Shown here in pieces: positions 13,588 to 26,459 of a stretch of DNA of 64,000 nucleotides. Location of the stretch: NCBI GenBank assembly GCA_013398295.1, contig VZSF01001222.1, positions 62,001 to 126,000 on the forward strand, read 5' to 3'. The translations under genes were made by a program, and so were the position numbers. Source of the stretch: Chionis minor. Lineage: Eukaryota > Chordata > Aves > Charadriiformes > Chionididae. Every line of letters starts with the position of its first letter. The stretch's first letter is position 1. The notes under the pieces were generated by a model that saw only the letters and a list, made by a program, of their open reading frames with translations, did not search any database and was not told where the DNA came from.

Positions 13588-13665
13588 AAGCCACTGGACT
13601 TTGCAGGGATCAGAACTTCTTACCTGTTACATTTGGTGACCCTCAGGAAAATTACTTTAATAGAT
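13588..13665 (+). mobile_element. Possible MIR-type SINE relic
   Basis: A weaker candidate for the same SINE family. 'gccactggactttgcaggga' (13590-13609) with 'cagaacttcttacctg' resembles the MIR head, and 'ggtgaccctcaggaaaatta' (13635-13654), continuing 'ctttaa', resembles the family's 'gtgaccttgggcaagttacttaa'. The matches are in the right order and at about the right spacing but each is imperfect, so this could be coincidence. Confidence 0.3.
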
Positions 13666-14896
13666 CTACTACTTGAAAAAAAATATCAAAATTCTAAACT
13701 GTTGGTCATGCAATATAACAGATGCCTGTCCCAAGATTAAGGAAATTTTACTATCTAATTGAAACAGCTTATCGGATTCCAATTTATCTGCATAAGACTT
13801 CACTGTGAAAGCACAAAGTCTAGCCTTTCCAGGAAGCCTGCACAGAAAAATCTGTGCTTCGTGCTTAGAGGGGATGCTGAACGCAACTGCACACCTGCAC
13901 ACAACCTCCCAAGTGTCACAGCCAAGGGCAAGCATGGTAGAGTCAATATGAGCACGCCTCGCAGATGTCTCGTCAACTTTCAGATCTGAAATTCAGGATT
14001 GACAAATACAGTCCACAAACCCCACTCAACTGCATTTCTGTGTGGATGCAAACATCTACAAAAATAAATGCGTCAGAAGACCCTTCAGAGACTGTCACAA
14101 AAGCTGAACTTGCCACCAAGAATGTGAAATGAACTAGGAATTTTGGCTCTGTACTTTTGGTTGCTCCCTAGTTCTGGAAAACCAGCAATAACTAGAGTGG
14201 CCAATGACTGACTTTTACACTTCTCCACTAATCCCAAGATAAACTGTTAGGACAGTGCCGGGAAGCTGTAGTGATAACTCTGCTGTCAGTGTGATGCTTT
14301 CCTTCAGCAATACATTCACATTTAAGAGATAAATTGTAATCCCATAAGGAGATATTGCTAATTACGTTTTAGGAGTATAATTTTATACCCATTCTTAAAT
14401 CTAAACATAAACAGCTTTCATAAGATCATCAAATATTTGAGCTACAACTGAAATCTGTGTCACCTTCAGAGGTGTTCTTTATTATTTATGACTGAATCTC
14501 TTCTGCTAATACATCACTGGTACACCACTTGCATTTTCATCACTGTTCTGAAGCCACTAGTAAATCATGCCCATATTTCTCACACTATTCTCTGTTCGCA
14601 AAACCTGAATTAAATGCAAAGAATAGCAAATGCAGTCATGCATTCTTAAAAGCCCAGCACAATCATAACTCAAATACTTTCTCGCAATTTTTCTATTAAA
14701 GTCAAACTGGCAAACTTGTGACTCATCAAAGCAATTTTCTGATACAGTACTCTGAATCATTCCCATTGGGGGACGGGGCCATGGGATCCGCCACCAGCAA
14801 ATGAGGATGCAGCCTGCAAACGTATCAGTTAATGGATATTTAATCAAATGGAAGCACTTCTTATTGGCACGTATACTTTTCTTTTTAAATCTAAAG

Positions 14897-15004
14897 GCTG
14901 ATTTGTATCCTCTTCAGCCCACTGCTAGCATGGCTTTCCTCAGTGGGGCTTTCTGGAGCAGAGACACTGAGTGGCTGCCACAGCAGCTTGAAAAAGACAA
15001 ACTG
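14897..15004 (+). other. Candidate 108-nt coding exon, phase 0-0 (unconfirmed)
   Basis: 'cttttctttttaaatctaaag' ends at 14896 and a donor, 'aactg|gtgagaag', starts at 15005. The 36 codons between are open in phase 0 at both ends. A second, better acceptor ('gtatcctcttcag', ending 14918) is in the same frame and would give 29 codons starting PTASMAFLSGAFWSRDTEW. The patch is GC-richer than its flanks up to about 15220. The opposite strand is also open here for 105 codons (from GTG), so composition may explain it. No homologue is recognised. Confidence 0.14.
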
Positions 15005-15845
15005 GTGAGAAGCTGATGACACGAGCTGCATGCCTTGTGCTGCTCCCCACCACGTGGGGCCTGAGTCTACGCAATGAGCCCAACTTAGCCAGTTTGGTTC
15101 ATGCCTCTCTCCAGCGGGACACACTAGGGAAGCAGGCTGAAAGAAACAAAATGGCCAGTGAGCATTTGCCTCTAGCTTGTCAGCACTGAGTATGGCCTCA
15201 GCATACACTTGCCCAAAGGAAACTTCCAGTGTTAAACATTAGAAGGGTGATTACACTTTCAGGCAACACCTGACTTAGTATTCAATGGTCTATAGCTTAA
15301 GAAACAACATTGAGAATGTACAAAAAGAAACTACAAGATAGGTTGGATGTTGAAGGCAGATTTTCAGAAGTTTGTATCAATGCGTGCCTTGCAAAAAACT
15401 GTGTACACCTTACATGTACAAAGACTACATTGAAAAAACATTGCTCACAAGCTAATTCATTATGTCAGACGAGAAGAGATGTATGTGCACATTTAGTGTG
15501 TATTTTCATGAGGCATCAGCTTTTGAAAATATGACATCTGCTGAGCAAGCTGCTCTTGACATGAATGAGGATCATGTATCTACTAATATATCAATTTATC
15601 ACCCCATTAAAATGCATCACATTCTTCATCTCTAAAGATGATTTGATGGTCAGCCAAATAGCAATCTGACATCCTACATGCAATTATACTCTTTACTTTT
15701 CCTTTCTGGGACCCGGTTGCCCACTTCATTCCATAGAGAAGGCAAAAACAGCACACAGCTTTGAAGAGTCAGTTAAAGGACTTGGTAAAAAGATTCTGGG
15801 CTAAATTTATTGGTGCTCGGAGCAAAGAGTTGAAATACAAAGTGA

Positions 15846-15862
15846 TTTTTTTTTTTTTTTTT
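15846..15862. repeat. Poly-T tract, 17 nt
   Basis: Uninterrupted run of 17 thymines. Read on the minus strand it is a poly-A. No retrocopy body is visible beside it. Confidence 0.9.
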
Positions 15863-16146
15863 CTGCTAGAGAAGGATCCAACAAAGACAATTGAAAACAC
15901 TTACTTCCAAGTATAAGAAAGTTCAAGGGGCTCAGGAGGAAAAGGGAGGAAAAATCGCCCCAAGCTGTTGAAATGACAATCAACACTTTTACTTATGTGT
16001 TTAAGATAACTGAATTTGCATTAAATGAGGTAGTAACTATATGTTCCTTCAACATCAATTGCTTGTAAAAGTGCATCCACTGGGGTTGTAGAAATCAGTG
16101 AAAGGTGCATTCCTCCAGAAGAATTGTTAACACCTGGATTGCACTC

Positions 16147-16162
16147 TGACCTGCCCAGGTCA
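16147..16162. promoter_or_regulatory. Nuclear-receptor-like everted repeat
   Basis: TGACCT (16147-16152) and AGGTCA (16157-16162) are two perfect nuclear-receptor half-sites arranged as an everted repeat with a 4-nt gap; the whole is a palindrome with 7-bp arms. The half-site is the known consensus for many nuclear receptors. Whether anything binds here is inference, and one such site in 64 kb is not surprising. Confidence 0.25.
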
Positions 16163-16724
16163 TGGCTTGGAAAGGAAGTTCCTCAGGGAGAAAATGACCC
16201 AACAGTGGGGATAACTGCTGTTTTGAGAACCATCATGATTATTACAGCTGATGTCAACGCAAAATAGAAGTTCTTGGCTCCTCAGACAAATGAACAGGGA
16301 AGTGGTCACTTGTGGCATCTTGTCAGGCCACTGTTAGATCACGGTGGTAATATATCGGACAGGCTATCACAGAAGCTGCTCTCCAGCCTTTCATTCCTCC
16401 AGCTGCTCAGTTCTAGCATAGCATATAATAGCTTGATAAAATGAATCTCTGGAACTAACAGATGGTTCAAATCCACATCCCATTTTTTGCTGCAGCAGTG
16501 CACCTCAATTCCCTCCTTCTTCCACAAATGAGCTTCTTCTCTTTGACCTTGCTCCCAGGCCAGCCAGCACTTCTGTCTCTTTTAACTGTGTTTGGAGAGA
16601 AGATCTGTCATCTGAAGAAATGACCTTGAGAAGATCCTCCCCAAAGCCCCTGGGAACTGATGCTGCAATCTGGCTTTGATTACTGCCATTTCAAGGCAGC
16701 TGACTAACTTCTCTTTTTCTGTAG

Positions 16725-16824
16725 TTACTCACCCCTGCCCTGCTGCTGTACAATGTGCTGAGGAATTCCAGCAGCTGAGCTCTCATGGTGCTCTTGCGCA
16801 AAGAGACAGCAAGTTGGCACAAGA
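16725..16824 (+). other. Candidate 100-nt exon (unconfirmed)
   Basis: A very good 3' splice site, 'aacttctctttttctgtag', ends at 16724. One frame (two bases, then 32 codons) is open to a donor-like 'caaga|gtgagc' at 16824/16825. The peptide contains QCAEEFQQLSSHGALAQRDS, which looks soluble and helix-forming. The other two frames close early. No matching neighbouring exon was found, and the phase does not fit the candidate at 14897-15004. Confidence 0.13.
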
Positions 16825-19800
16825 GTGAGCATTAAGTAATATATCGGATGACTTTCAGTAGCTCTTGTTCCCATACGTAGTTCTTTTACCTTAGCCGTTA
16901 CACTCATCCACTCTCATTTTCAAGTAGAACATTTGTTTGGGAACAATACACAAAATCTACTGTATATTGCATGAATGCACTTGGAAGAAAGACGTTACAG
17001 GGAGCCTGTTTCTTCTCTCCTTATCCCAGGACTCTGATGCAGGAAAGTGGCAGAGCATAACCATAGGATTTACTTTGTTTCATTTGAATGCATGTAAATC
17101 TGGTCAGGCACTTTCTCTCCATACCTTTTCTCATTCAAGAGTTTCAGCAGTCTTGGAATAGACCCTATCAAATACAAATTCAGCAGAAAATTAAGTTTGG
17201 ACAGCAGAACACATGTTCTTGTATTTAGTACCAGGATATAAATCTTCTAAATAGATTATTTTTACAGTGTTTTAAGGAAAGTTAAAAAAAATATTTGTAT
17301 ACCTTTGATTTTTACAAGAGGAAAACGAAATTAGTTTGGGTTATAATAGAAGAATTACAGTACAACTATTACTCTCTAATTAATTCTGTCTGTGAGTAAA
17401 TCAAAGCTCTAATTATAGACACAAAATCTGCTCAATATTGTGGAATATTTATGCAAAACATTATTCCTAGCACTTATCAGCTAAAATATAATGTCTCACT
17501 GGAGCTGAAGCAGCAATTTTAAAAAGAATGTCATCATTTTTTTGCCACGTCTTTATAGCTCAATATATGGAGAGTGTCTGATGAGAGTACAATTTCATTT
17601 TTTTAAGTACTTTGTAAATCCCCACTGACAACTGGTTCAATTCTTCCTTTAAGAAACATCTGTCTTTATTTCAAGAAAAAAAAGCCTCCAAAAATCCTTA
17701 AAATGGCATTTCTCTTACAACTATGAAATAATGTTCCTTTAGCACCACAGCTGTCAATACACTTTGAAAAATTATATTTGACCTTCTTTCTCCATGTACT
17801 GTCATTCATATTTCCATTACATCATTAAATAATAACTCCTACCAAACCCTAATCCTGAAAGTTACTCTAGGAAGTAAAGTAGGAAGGAGTAGCTAGGAAG
17901 ACTTGAATCTACTCCGCTTTACTTAGCAAGTTGAAGGTACTCGGCTTTTTTCGCAAAACCAGATGACTTGCTCACCAATTGTTTATCTAAAGATGGTACA
18001 GAAGAAAGGGTTTGGGATACAGGCACTTTCTCTATGGAACACATTGCTGCTGTTCTGAGAGCATTAAGTGATTCTGTACCACCAAAGAACAATTATACCT
18101 TAATGTCAATAAAAGATAAAACAATGTAATTGTCATGTGACAGTGATGCCATTCATTTTAAAAGCTTTTGAGTGACAACTCAGTGGTTCTTTGCAAGACA
18201 GGTGGCAGGCACATTCTAGTCGAATTAGACTCTGATTGTTTAAAGTGTGTACATTTTGGAAGTACTTCATCACTTGAAAATTAAAGAGAAATTTGGAATA
18301 GACCTTTAAATTTAGGTGGACCTACTTAATGAGCTGCGCAGGTTGCTGCAGTCCCTTTGTTTCTTTTATTTATTTATTTTAAAACAGGACTATGACAATT
18401 TATTGTTAGAAAGGAAAAAAACAGTAAACTTCACAGTCACCAGCCATCATGCAGCCTAATTTTATTCCATGGTAATTCAGAGCACACGAATACTACACAG
18501 ACTTCTGACTACATGACATTCACTTTCACGCAAAAGTTGTGGCAAGTGTCTCATCAACCATCATAATAAACCTAGAACAGAGGCAGAGTGCACTAAAAAA
18601 GGTATTAGCAAGATGATATGAAACAATTTTTTTCAAAGGTTAAAGAATATTTTCACCAGATCTGCATCTTCCACAAAGGGTAATGAAAACTTTCAGTAGA
18701 CCTGCATTTTCCTCTAAAAGAAGAGTGGACGCAACATGTCTCTGCTAACCTTTATGGTAATTCAAAGAAGATATGTCACAGAGCACGGTGATTTTATAAA
18801 GCACAATAACTTCTATTGACCTAGGAATATTTTAGTTTGTTTTAATCTGGCTTCAGCTTTAAACTCCACAGTTTCAAAGGAAGTTTGATAATGTCCTTTG
18901 AAGTTTCTTCACTTCAGACTGCGTTTATCTCGTTTATCTGTTTCAGCCAAAGTTGCAGGGCCAGCCTCTGAAAAGGCATACTGGGAAATGAAAGTACAAC
19001 CATCACGTTAGGAAACTCAATAATCAAAAATTCAGGAATTAGTGGGGGAATCAGAGCAAGAGAAATCTTAATTTTGCTAGCTTGAAAAATGACCCTGAAC
19101 GATCTTTGTCAACCTTAAAAAATAGGCAATTTATTCCATTTTGCTATAGGTCCTGTATATGGGAGGGGAGAAATAAATAGTACATGCATATACAAGCACA
19201 CATACAAATACACAGAATTCATTGTCCCTGGCAGACAGAGGACAACTTCAGACTGATATGTGCAATCCCTTACACACTTTGGCAAAGGGAATGGAGCAAA
19301 ATAACTGCATTACAATGGTGAGAAAAGCAGCTTTGTGTCCTGTCAGCATTCTCAGATGCCAGAGGCTGAAGACACTCTAGAGAAATAGGGGAGAGTAAAA
19401 TAGTTTCAGCTGCTTCACCCTCTGGTCAATATTTGGAGCAAACCAAATTCAAGGATTAATCTTTTGATTTTGCTTTGCCATCCTCCTGTACACTAAAGAG
19501 AACACAGAGTGTGCGTCACTTAAATCTTGTGGTAACTTCATCAGTGAAAAAGCTAGTGGGCATTCAGGGTATTAAGCTCATTGTAGTCAATGTACTCACT
19601 GCAGAGCAAAAGTCTGTTTTTCAGACCACTCATTTCCTTCCATTGCAATGCAAAGAATCCGGTTCAGAAAAGAGAGAGTTAATGAAATCCTTTTAGGCAT
19701 ATTTCAAGAAAATTGGGCTACCTAGCTGAGGTATGCAAATTATAAATTCCTTCTGACAACTTCAGGGTGCTACTTGAAGACCAGCTAGAGACAGAAGCAC

Positions 19801-20222
19801 AAAGTGACAATGTATCATCTCTATAACTTATGCCTTTATTTTTCTATGCATTCCATATATTTAGCTTTCCTAACACAGTAAAATCAAGAGTCCTAATGAA
19901 CACAGGGAATCTCCTGAGTCAGTCAATATTCTTAATATGTTTTCAGAGTTCCATTTTCTTCCAGGGTTAAAATTCCTGTTTCCAATGTAAATGCTATTAA
20001 TTATTATTTTAATGAGGAAACAAATACATTTTTCCACCTTTAAATTAATGAACAATCTTAGTAACATAACAAGTGGTGATGAGTGACGTTTATCTTCTGG
20101 TACAAACTTGCTGATGGCATGCACAAGAAAATGATATTAATGTAAGGTTGCAATTTAAACCCTTGCTCTCCAGTGTGAGGCTAAAGTATTTTGACTCTTC
20201 TTAAAAGAGGAGTCTAAGTACT

Positions 20223-20561
20223 TTACCTGACTTCATCCTTATCTGCTGAAAATACTGGTTCCCAAAGCAAAGAATGAGGAGATGGGTCTGGGAAATAGGG
20301 ATAGAAACAAAGGTTTAAAAGTAAGTATTTGGAAACTGATATGGGAGGTTTGATCAAAATGCTGCTACGGCAAACATAGTTAGAAAATAATAGAGTTGGC
20401 ACCTGGACAACTTCTGGAACTTCATTTTGCGGCCTTCCTGTTCCTGTAAACTGCACAGCACTGGGATGAAACTCCAGCAGTGCTTCTTTCATGAGCTCAT
20501 TTTCTATTCTTACAACAATGCACCTTAATTCCAATTTGATGAGCATTCCTGCCAGCAACAT
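20223..20561 (-). other. ATG open frame, 112 codons, unassigned
   Basis: A minus-strand frame in otherwise AT-rich, stop-rich DNA. The N-terminal half is rich in E and L (for example ENELMKEALLEFHPSAVQF) and the C-terminal half is hydrophobic and proline-rich. The ATG has A at -3. No family is recognised, and there is no promoter or poly-A signal that I would trust nearby. It may be chance. Confidence 0.1.
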
Positions 20562-22375
20562 ATTTTCATTTTCCTAAACCTCTGTCTGGGGACTTCTCAG
20601 AGCTGACAGTGCTGTTTTAGGGCCAATTTCTTGCAGCCATCACTACCTATTCCCATCCACACAGCCTTGCCAAGATGCACAGCTCATGCTATGGTGCTGT
20701 CCTGAAAGAGTCCAAATTAATTCTTTCTATTGGAGTTTTGCTGCTACAGCCTCAAATTTCAGTAACTATCTCCCAAGGAACTTTATTATGTCATCCATTC
20801 TGTTGAGGGGACAAAATTAGATTTACTTACTGGTAATTGCTGATTAAAGCTCTGAGGGCTGAAAAGTTAAAAAGGTTATGGATTTTAAATCATGAACTTC
20901 CATATTTATGTGCTATATTAACTCCAAAAGTTGTTCTTTAGGACCAAAAAAGAAAACTCAAATTTTTATAAAAGCAGATGAACACTGCTCAAAAGATGCT
21001 TTATAGCACTATTTTTTAATATATGCTGAGTTCTTTGTCCTTCTGTAGCACATAATTCTATTCTTCAGACCTCTCTTCTCCACATTCTAACTTCCTGCTG
21101 CTCTTCTTCAGATAGACAATATTCTGACACTCTTTGTCCTCAGAGTCTTCTTCCCAAACCCTATTTAATCTCTGGGTTTATTTTCCACTCCTTTCTGTCA
21201 AGAATTGCAATTCTGTTCTTCCTTGCAATGCCTCCTACGTGTTTTCATTGTACCGGTTTTCATTTCTGTAACATCCCTATACCAGCCATCCTTACATCCA
21301 GATACTGACTACGTTCTCTAGTGACTAACACTACATTTCCCTGGCTTCTGCCTTCAGTGACAAGCAAGGCTTGGTCAAACCCATGACTTTGGCTTCTAAG
21401 TCTTCCAAAGACCTAAGAGAAAAAGTAGCATAATATATTGTTCAAAAGGGAATTATAATGAAAGGTCCTTCCTCCAGCTGCCCACAGTTTAAGGAACATA
21501 TAGGTATTGCTATTTAGAATCACCCTAAATACACGCAATTAAAAGTTTGATCCAGGAGACAGGATGTCTGATCAGTGAGACATGTCACTTGAAAAGATTA
21601 CTAGCATCACTTTGCCAAGTGGTCAAAAGCCAGAGGCAAATCAGTATTTAAACTCTTCAGGTCAGTGTCTGTATGGCAAACAGACGCTGCAATGACAGCA
21701 TGAGTAGGAGTAATGACCACTAGTTGTAATCCTGTTAGTGCATGTGCTTAGAGCAATAAAAACATGGTGTAAAGACTTCAGAATGACCTAGGAACTAGCA
21801 TGTAACAAGTAACAGAGCCCAGTAGGCAGTTCAATGCCACTTGTGTCTTCTACGCCAGCAACATTTTGTACTAACCACAATATAGCATGGAACATGTTCA
21901 CAGACAAAAAAAGATGAGGCACAATATATATATTGAGAGAGAATGATGAAGAAGCAACCAAAGATCCTTTAAAAGAAGCAGGAGCAAGAGGTGTGACATA
22001 TTCTTATCCTTTCTAAGATACGATATGATAATACCACCTATCCTTACCTAGAAATTCCTCCAGCGTACTGCCTCTGCAGAAAACACAAGGGTAAAACAAC
22101 TAACAGCCAAGACATGAAAAGAAACTTGTTAGACCTTTGCATTAGCATCCAACTAATTCTGTCCTATGAATTACAGTACAAAAGACATTAAGATAAGGTT
22201 CAGGGCACTAGCTTTACTTCCCAAATATATTAGAAAAATATTTCCTGACACACTAATTTTATCAATAACATCTTCAATATCAATGGCTGTTAAACTTATC
22301 ATGATAAGGTGTGCTAGAGAGAGCATGATCTGTGTAACTGTAAATGTGAAGGCAGGCAGCAAGTGTGAGCTTGAT

Positions 22376-22384
22376 GGGGGGGGG
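22376..22384. repeat. Poly-G run, 9 nt
   Basis: Nine consecutive guanines inside otherwise ordinary sequence. Run lengths of this kind are prone to sequencing error. Confidence 0.85.
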
Positions 22385-24005
22385 ATACCCAGCAACATCC
22401 CTCCTATGATACATTCTACTGTTCCAATTTGCTACTGGTCTCTAACATTTTTGCCTGTGGCAGTATGACTTTCCAGAGTTCCCACTAGAGAATATTATTC
22501 ATGAGACCTTCTTTTAAAAAAATTTAAAATCAAACATATAAAGATATTACAGCTAAAGAGCAATGCTTTGTGTTCCTTGATATGTATTTTCAGAACACTG
22601 ATTTTGAATAGTAACTTTAATTTTCATTTTTCATTTACCATACAACTGTCTAACATTTCCCTCCACTAACCTTTTTCCTAACTTTTAATAGGGTTTTAAA
22701 TCTTTATTAAACTTTGATATTTAATACATTTGATATTCTGCTGGACGCTAAATCTTTTTCCTCTAATTATTTTACTGGCAACATCTGTGTTCAGTAAATT
22801 GGAATTCTCTAAATAGGGTTATATTGTATTAATAAGCCAAAATCTCTTTGTCCTGATGTTTAATTCATTGTTTTTTATTAGTATATTTCCAGGAGAAGAT
22901 TTAAATTGTACTTATTAAGCACACCAACCACACAGCCTCACACTCAGGATGAGTTTCATTAAGCATAATCCCTAGTAATGAATCTTTTCAAATCTCTCAT
23001 ACAAAACACTCCTCCTCCCTTTTCATTCCACCTCAGATGTTTCTTGAGAAACTTAATCAAATTTATTAGGAAGGAAGCTTAAAAATTCCCATTGTGGTAT
23101 GAGGTATCAATCTTTGCTTTATATAGATTCCCACTTATCCCATGTCACCATTATTCCTCCAGTAAGATTTTAGGAATAAAGGGGGCTAAAGGAATGCTCC
23201 GTCCCGCAGCTTCAATATCTGCCAATTGCTGCAGTATTTACTAACAGACCTGAGACTGTGGTGTGAACTTCTGTCTCTCAGGGGACCAACTCTACCTTCA
23301 TACTATTAATTATCTCTTTATTTCCTACACATCATGCAGCTGCAAAGGAGGTGCAATCTTAAGGTAATAAGAAAATGATATTTTAGGAGAAATATAATTT
23401 CTCACTAAGGCACACATATTGGAATAAAGGAAATTAATCATCTATTTATTTACAGCACATGTTTAGCATTTCCATGGGTTTGTGTATCAAGTCCTGATTA
23501 CAGGATTACCAAAGCCTGTTTTTAGCTAATCTGTTTTTAATGAACGTGTGCTTGCCAGCCTGGTGTCCTCATCTCCATCAATTTTACTTCATTCGCAATA
23601 TTTTAACTTCACTCCGTGCCAAACTGAAAAAAAGCTCATAAAACTGAAGAAAAGTAGTAAAAGTATTTTGTAAGTCCTAATATAAAGCTTTAATTAAGGA
23701 AAGCATTTAAGCATGTGCCTGATTTTATGCCAAGGCTTAAGCACATGTGAAATTAGTCCTAAACATTATGTTGAATTGGACTCCATGTCTCATTAACACT
23801 TTGAATTGAATTGCAACAAAATAGTCATCGATGTTACACAACTTTTGTCTTCATTAAGTCATCAATTTCTAAGCCAGGGACATCACTACAGCTACAACCA
23901 GACTCAACAGTCAAGGCAAACTATCATGACAATAAAAAGCATGCTTGTGCCCACTGATGGGGTAACTGGTGTACTATTCTCTGTAATAAAATGCCATTGG
24001 AGTAA

Positions 24006-24023
24006 GAATTCCTCAAGGAATTC
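24006..24023. repeat. Inverted repeat, 8-bp arms, 2-nt spacer
   Basis: GAATTCCT (24006-24013) and AGGAATTC (24016-24023) are exact reverse complements around CA. Confidence 0.85.
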
Positions 24024-24599
24024 CTGAAAGCCACAGAAAGCTAGCTCCTAAATAGAGTTTGAAAATCTTTTGGCACTATTTCAACAGTGCATTAAGCAAA
24101 AAGACGTGATGATGTTGAGTAGCCTTTTGTTCATCTCTTATTTGAGAACCAGACCTTTGCAAGCCCAGCTCCCAGGGAAAGACTATTTTAACATATATCA
24201 TAACAAGTCATACTGGGCAAGTAAGGATTCTCCAGTCACGTGTAAATCTAGACAGATTTCCAGGCCATGACAAAACCTCTTGCAAAAGCAGAAAAGCAGT
24301 GGGCTGAAGCTCTGGGTAGAAGCCCACACAATGAGGAAATTTTCCAATGGTTATTTAAGCCAGTTTTTGGGAATTCTGCAATAACAGAGAAGAATTTATT
24401 ACCCTAATGCCTCAGAAAATTGACTTCAATAAGTCTTGCCACACTTGTTCTAACTGGAGCTTTAGGCAGATGGTAAAATGCTTACTTATTACCTCAGACA
24501 AAATTCTAAAATTCTTGATGTGGTGACATCTTTGAGTGATGCCCATATTTTGCATAGCTAATTTAAGCCTCTATTTCCTCTCTTCCACAATGAAGAGGG

Positions 24600-24616
24600 A
24601 AAAAAAAAAAAAAAAA
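24600..24616. repeat. Poly-A tract, 17 nt
   Basis: Uninterrupted run of 17 adenines followed by further A-rich sequence to about 24640. I looked upstream for a retroposed gene and saw none. Confidence 0.9.
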
Positions 24617-26111
24617 CATCGAAAAACCCAAACAAAACAGTAATTTGTTGTTCAAAAAAGAAAAGCAATAGGAGTAGTATATGGGAACCATGCAGCCAGG
24701 AGAAAAACATTTTAATTCCAAGCATGCATACATTTGAGATTATTAATTCTAGATTCTTTGGTTGTACACAGTCTTCTGAGACAGACTGGCTGGATTAAAG
24801 GGCTATCACGAACAGACTGCAAATGTGTTTTTCCAGTTGAGAAAAAGGCTGTTTATTGTCGAGACTAAGAACTATTTTGAAAGCTGTTGCCATGCACTGA
24901 GATGATCTCTCACCTTCCAAAGTTAATTTTTTAATTAATATTTTAATTGTTTGTTTATATTACATCTTCAAATCAACCAATTATGAGTTTTGCAGATCCC
25001 TTATAACTCGCTTGGAAGCTTACCATGAGATCCTATAGAAAATTACTGGTGTCTGGTGGCCTCCCCTGAAAAGCTCTGGATCAAGCACAGTAAAACTCAG
25101 AAGCACTCGAGGCTGTTCTTCTGATGGTTGTCCCAGCCTCACCAGTACCCTAAGTTAACCTCAATTCCAAACACTGTCTGCCTCTTTTTTTTAATCGTAT
25201 CTTAATCTCTAAGCAGATCCAGTCAGGACCAGAGCCAACACGAGGACCTGTACCAACCGTGCTACCAACTCCATTTTACTTCTGCCAGGAAGTGATCTCT
25301 ATGAGCAAATCATCTTTTCTATGCTTTACATCTGTTTCCTCTGTCACATCACTGCTTTCATTTTCAATGATACAATAGCAAAGGAAATAGGGAGAACTTT
25401 TCTTGATACGCAAAAGACTATAAGCTAAAGATGCACTTTTATGAAAATAAACTCCCAAAAATGCCTAATACTCCCTGTGACTAATGAAACCAGGGTAATC
25501 AAATCAGTCATTGTCAAACATCTAGTAAGACAGAAATTCATGTAATTGGATTAAAATATTTAACAGCCTTTTGCCTTCACACAAGAATAAAATTAGCAAG
25601 TGCACTTACTAATTCATAGAGGAAACACTTAGGTTTAAGTGGCATATGGCCGCACCAAAATATGGCAGATCTGATGACCTGACCTATGATTAAAATGATG
25701 ACTCTACTTACACTCTATTTTTTTTAATGATGAATCGTTTTATCCCCTTGTTACAAAGACAAGAGGTTAGCTCATGTACTCAGAAGCAGAACAGTATTAT
25801 CTCATCCAGAGGATGAAGCAAAGATACAAAGATAAGGAAATTTAAAAAAAAAAATTAAATGTCAAGTTACGTAAGTAAACTACTTACAATGAACTGTGTC
25901 TGGCAATTCATACACATGCATATTTTCTACTATAGACCAAGTAGGCTTTGCCAGCTTCCTCATTCTTCACAGTAGAAAGTAAAGGAAAACTATTATTGAA
26001 CTGACTATACCATTCTCTAGTAAATGCAGCGGAATATGATCTTATTTGCCCAGATTACAATTCTCCAGCATATAATTTAAATAAAGAGCCTCCAGATGAA
26101 TATCTGTGTAA

Positions 26112-26459
26112 ATGACCTCACTTACGCTCACTGCTTTGGCTACACTGGAAATGCCTCTGGTGAACAATGTGCAAACCAAGAAGGAGATGACAAAGTCTGC
26201 TGTAAAAGGGGGAGTAGGGAATTACTCACATCCAAGAAATACCATGAGCAGCGCTGCTGTGCAGCCCCTGTGCAGCACAGGCCACAGGGGAGCACCTTCT
26301 CTTGCACATGCACTCCCACATAGACAAACCCTGCTGAAGGCCACTGTGCTGAGGGGCCTCTGCCCAAGCAGCCCCCCCAGGGAACAGGCTCCCAGTGAGC
26401 TGCTCTTGCTTTCTCCTAGGATGGCTTCCCTTCACAGGGCGCCAGGGGAAGTGGAATAG
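26112..26459 (+). other. ATG open frame, 115 codons, in GC-rich patch
   Basis: The frame covers the GC-rich patch 26240-26450. The predicted product is alanine-, serine-, proline- and leucine-rich and low in complexity in its second half, as expected from GC-rich DNA in any frame. A second ATG frame (26096-26323) overlaps it in another phase and encodes a cysteine-rich peptide. Two open frames over the same DNA argue for base composition rather than coding. The ATG context is weak. Confidence 0.08.
26265..26290. repeat. Hairpin, 8-bp GC-rich stem
   Basis: CCCCTGTG (26265-26272) pairs exactly with CACAGGGG (26283-26290) across a 10-nt loop. Just upstream at 26247-26258 is the 12-nt perfect palindrome AGCAGCGCTGCT. 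Both lie at the start of the GC-rich patch 26240-26450. Confidence 0.85.

Larger units (their letters stand above)
9520..17200. other. Non-coding with GC-richer patches
   Basis: GC-richer, CpG-containing patches lie at about 10560-10930, 13860-13970 and 14900-15220. All carry open frames on both strands, as expected from composition. 15230-16100 holds only a poly-T. Another good acceptor ends at 17030, followed by 43 open codons to 17161, without other support. Confidence 0.5.
17200..26090. other. No gene seen; AT-rich non-coding DNA
   Basis: Apart from the 112-codon minus-strand frame at 20223-20561 and small repeats, nothing is recognised. A pyrimidine-rich stretch occupies 21050-21260 with several acceptor-like 'cttcag' sequences but no open frame of note. 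Confidence 0.6.

Noticed and set aside
24560..24660. Poly-A tracts (24600, 33890, 58927) considered as tails of processed pseudogenes or retroposons.
   Set aside because: No coding remnant, target-site duplication or known SINE body could be seen upstream of any of them.
25735..25800. Possible reverse-orientation MIR relic ('ttttatccccttgttacaaa' and 'agaggttagctcatg').
   Set aside because: The matches to the reverse MIR order are short and interrupted; weaker than the other SINE calls.
26096..26323. ATG frame encoding a cysteine-rich 75-residue peptide, superficially like a secreted disulfide-rich peptide.
   Set aside because: No signal peptide, cysteine spacing fits no family I know, and a second frame over the same DNA is also open; base composition explains it.
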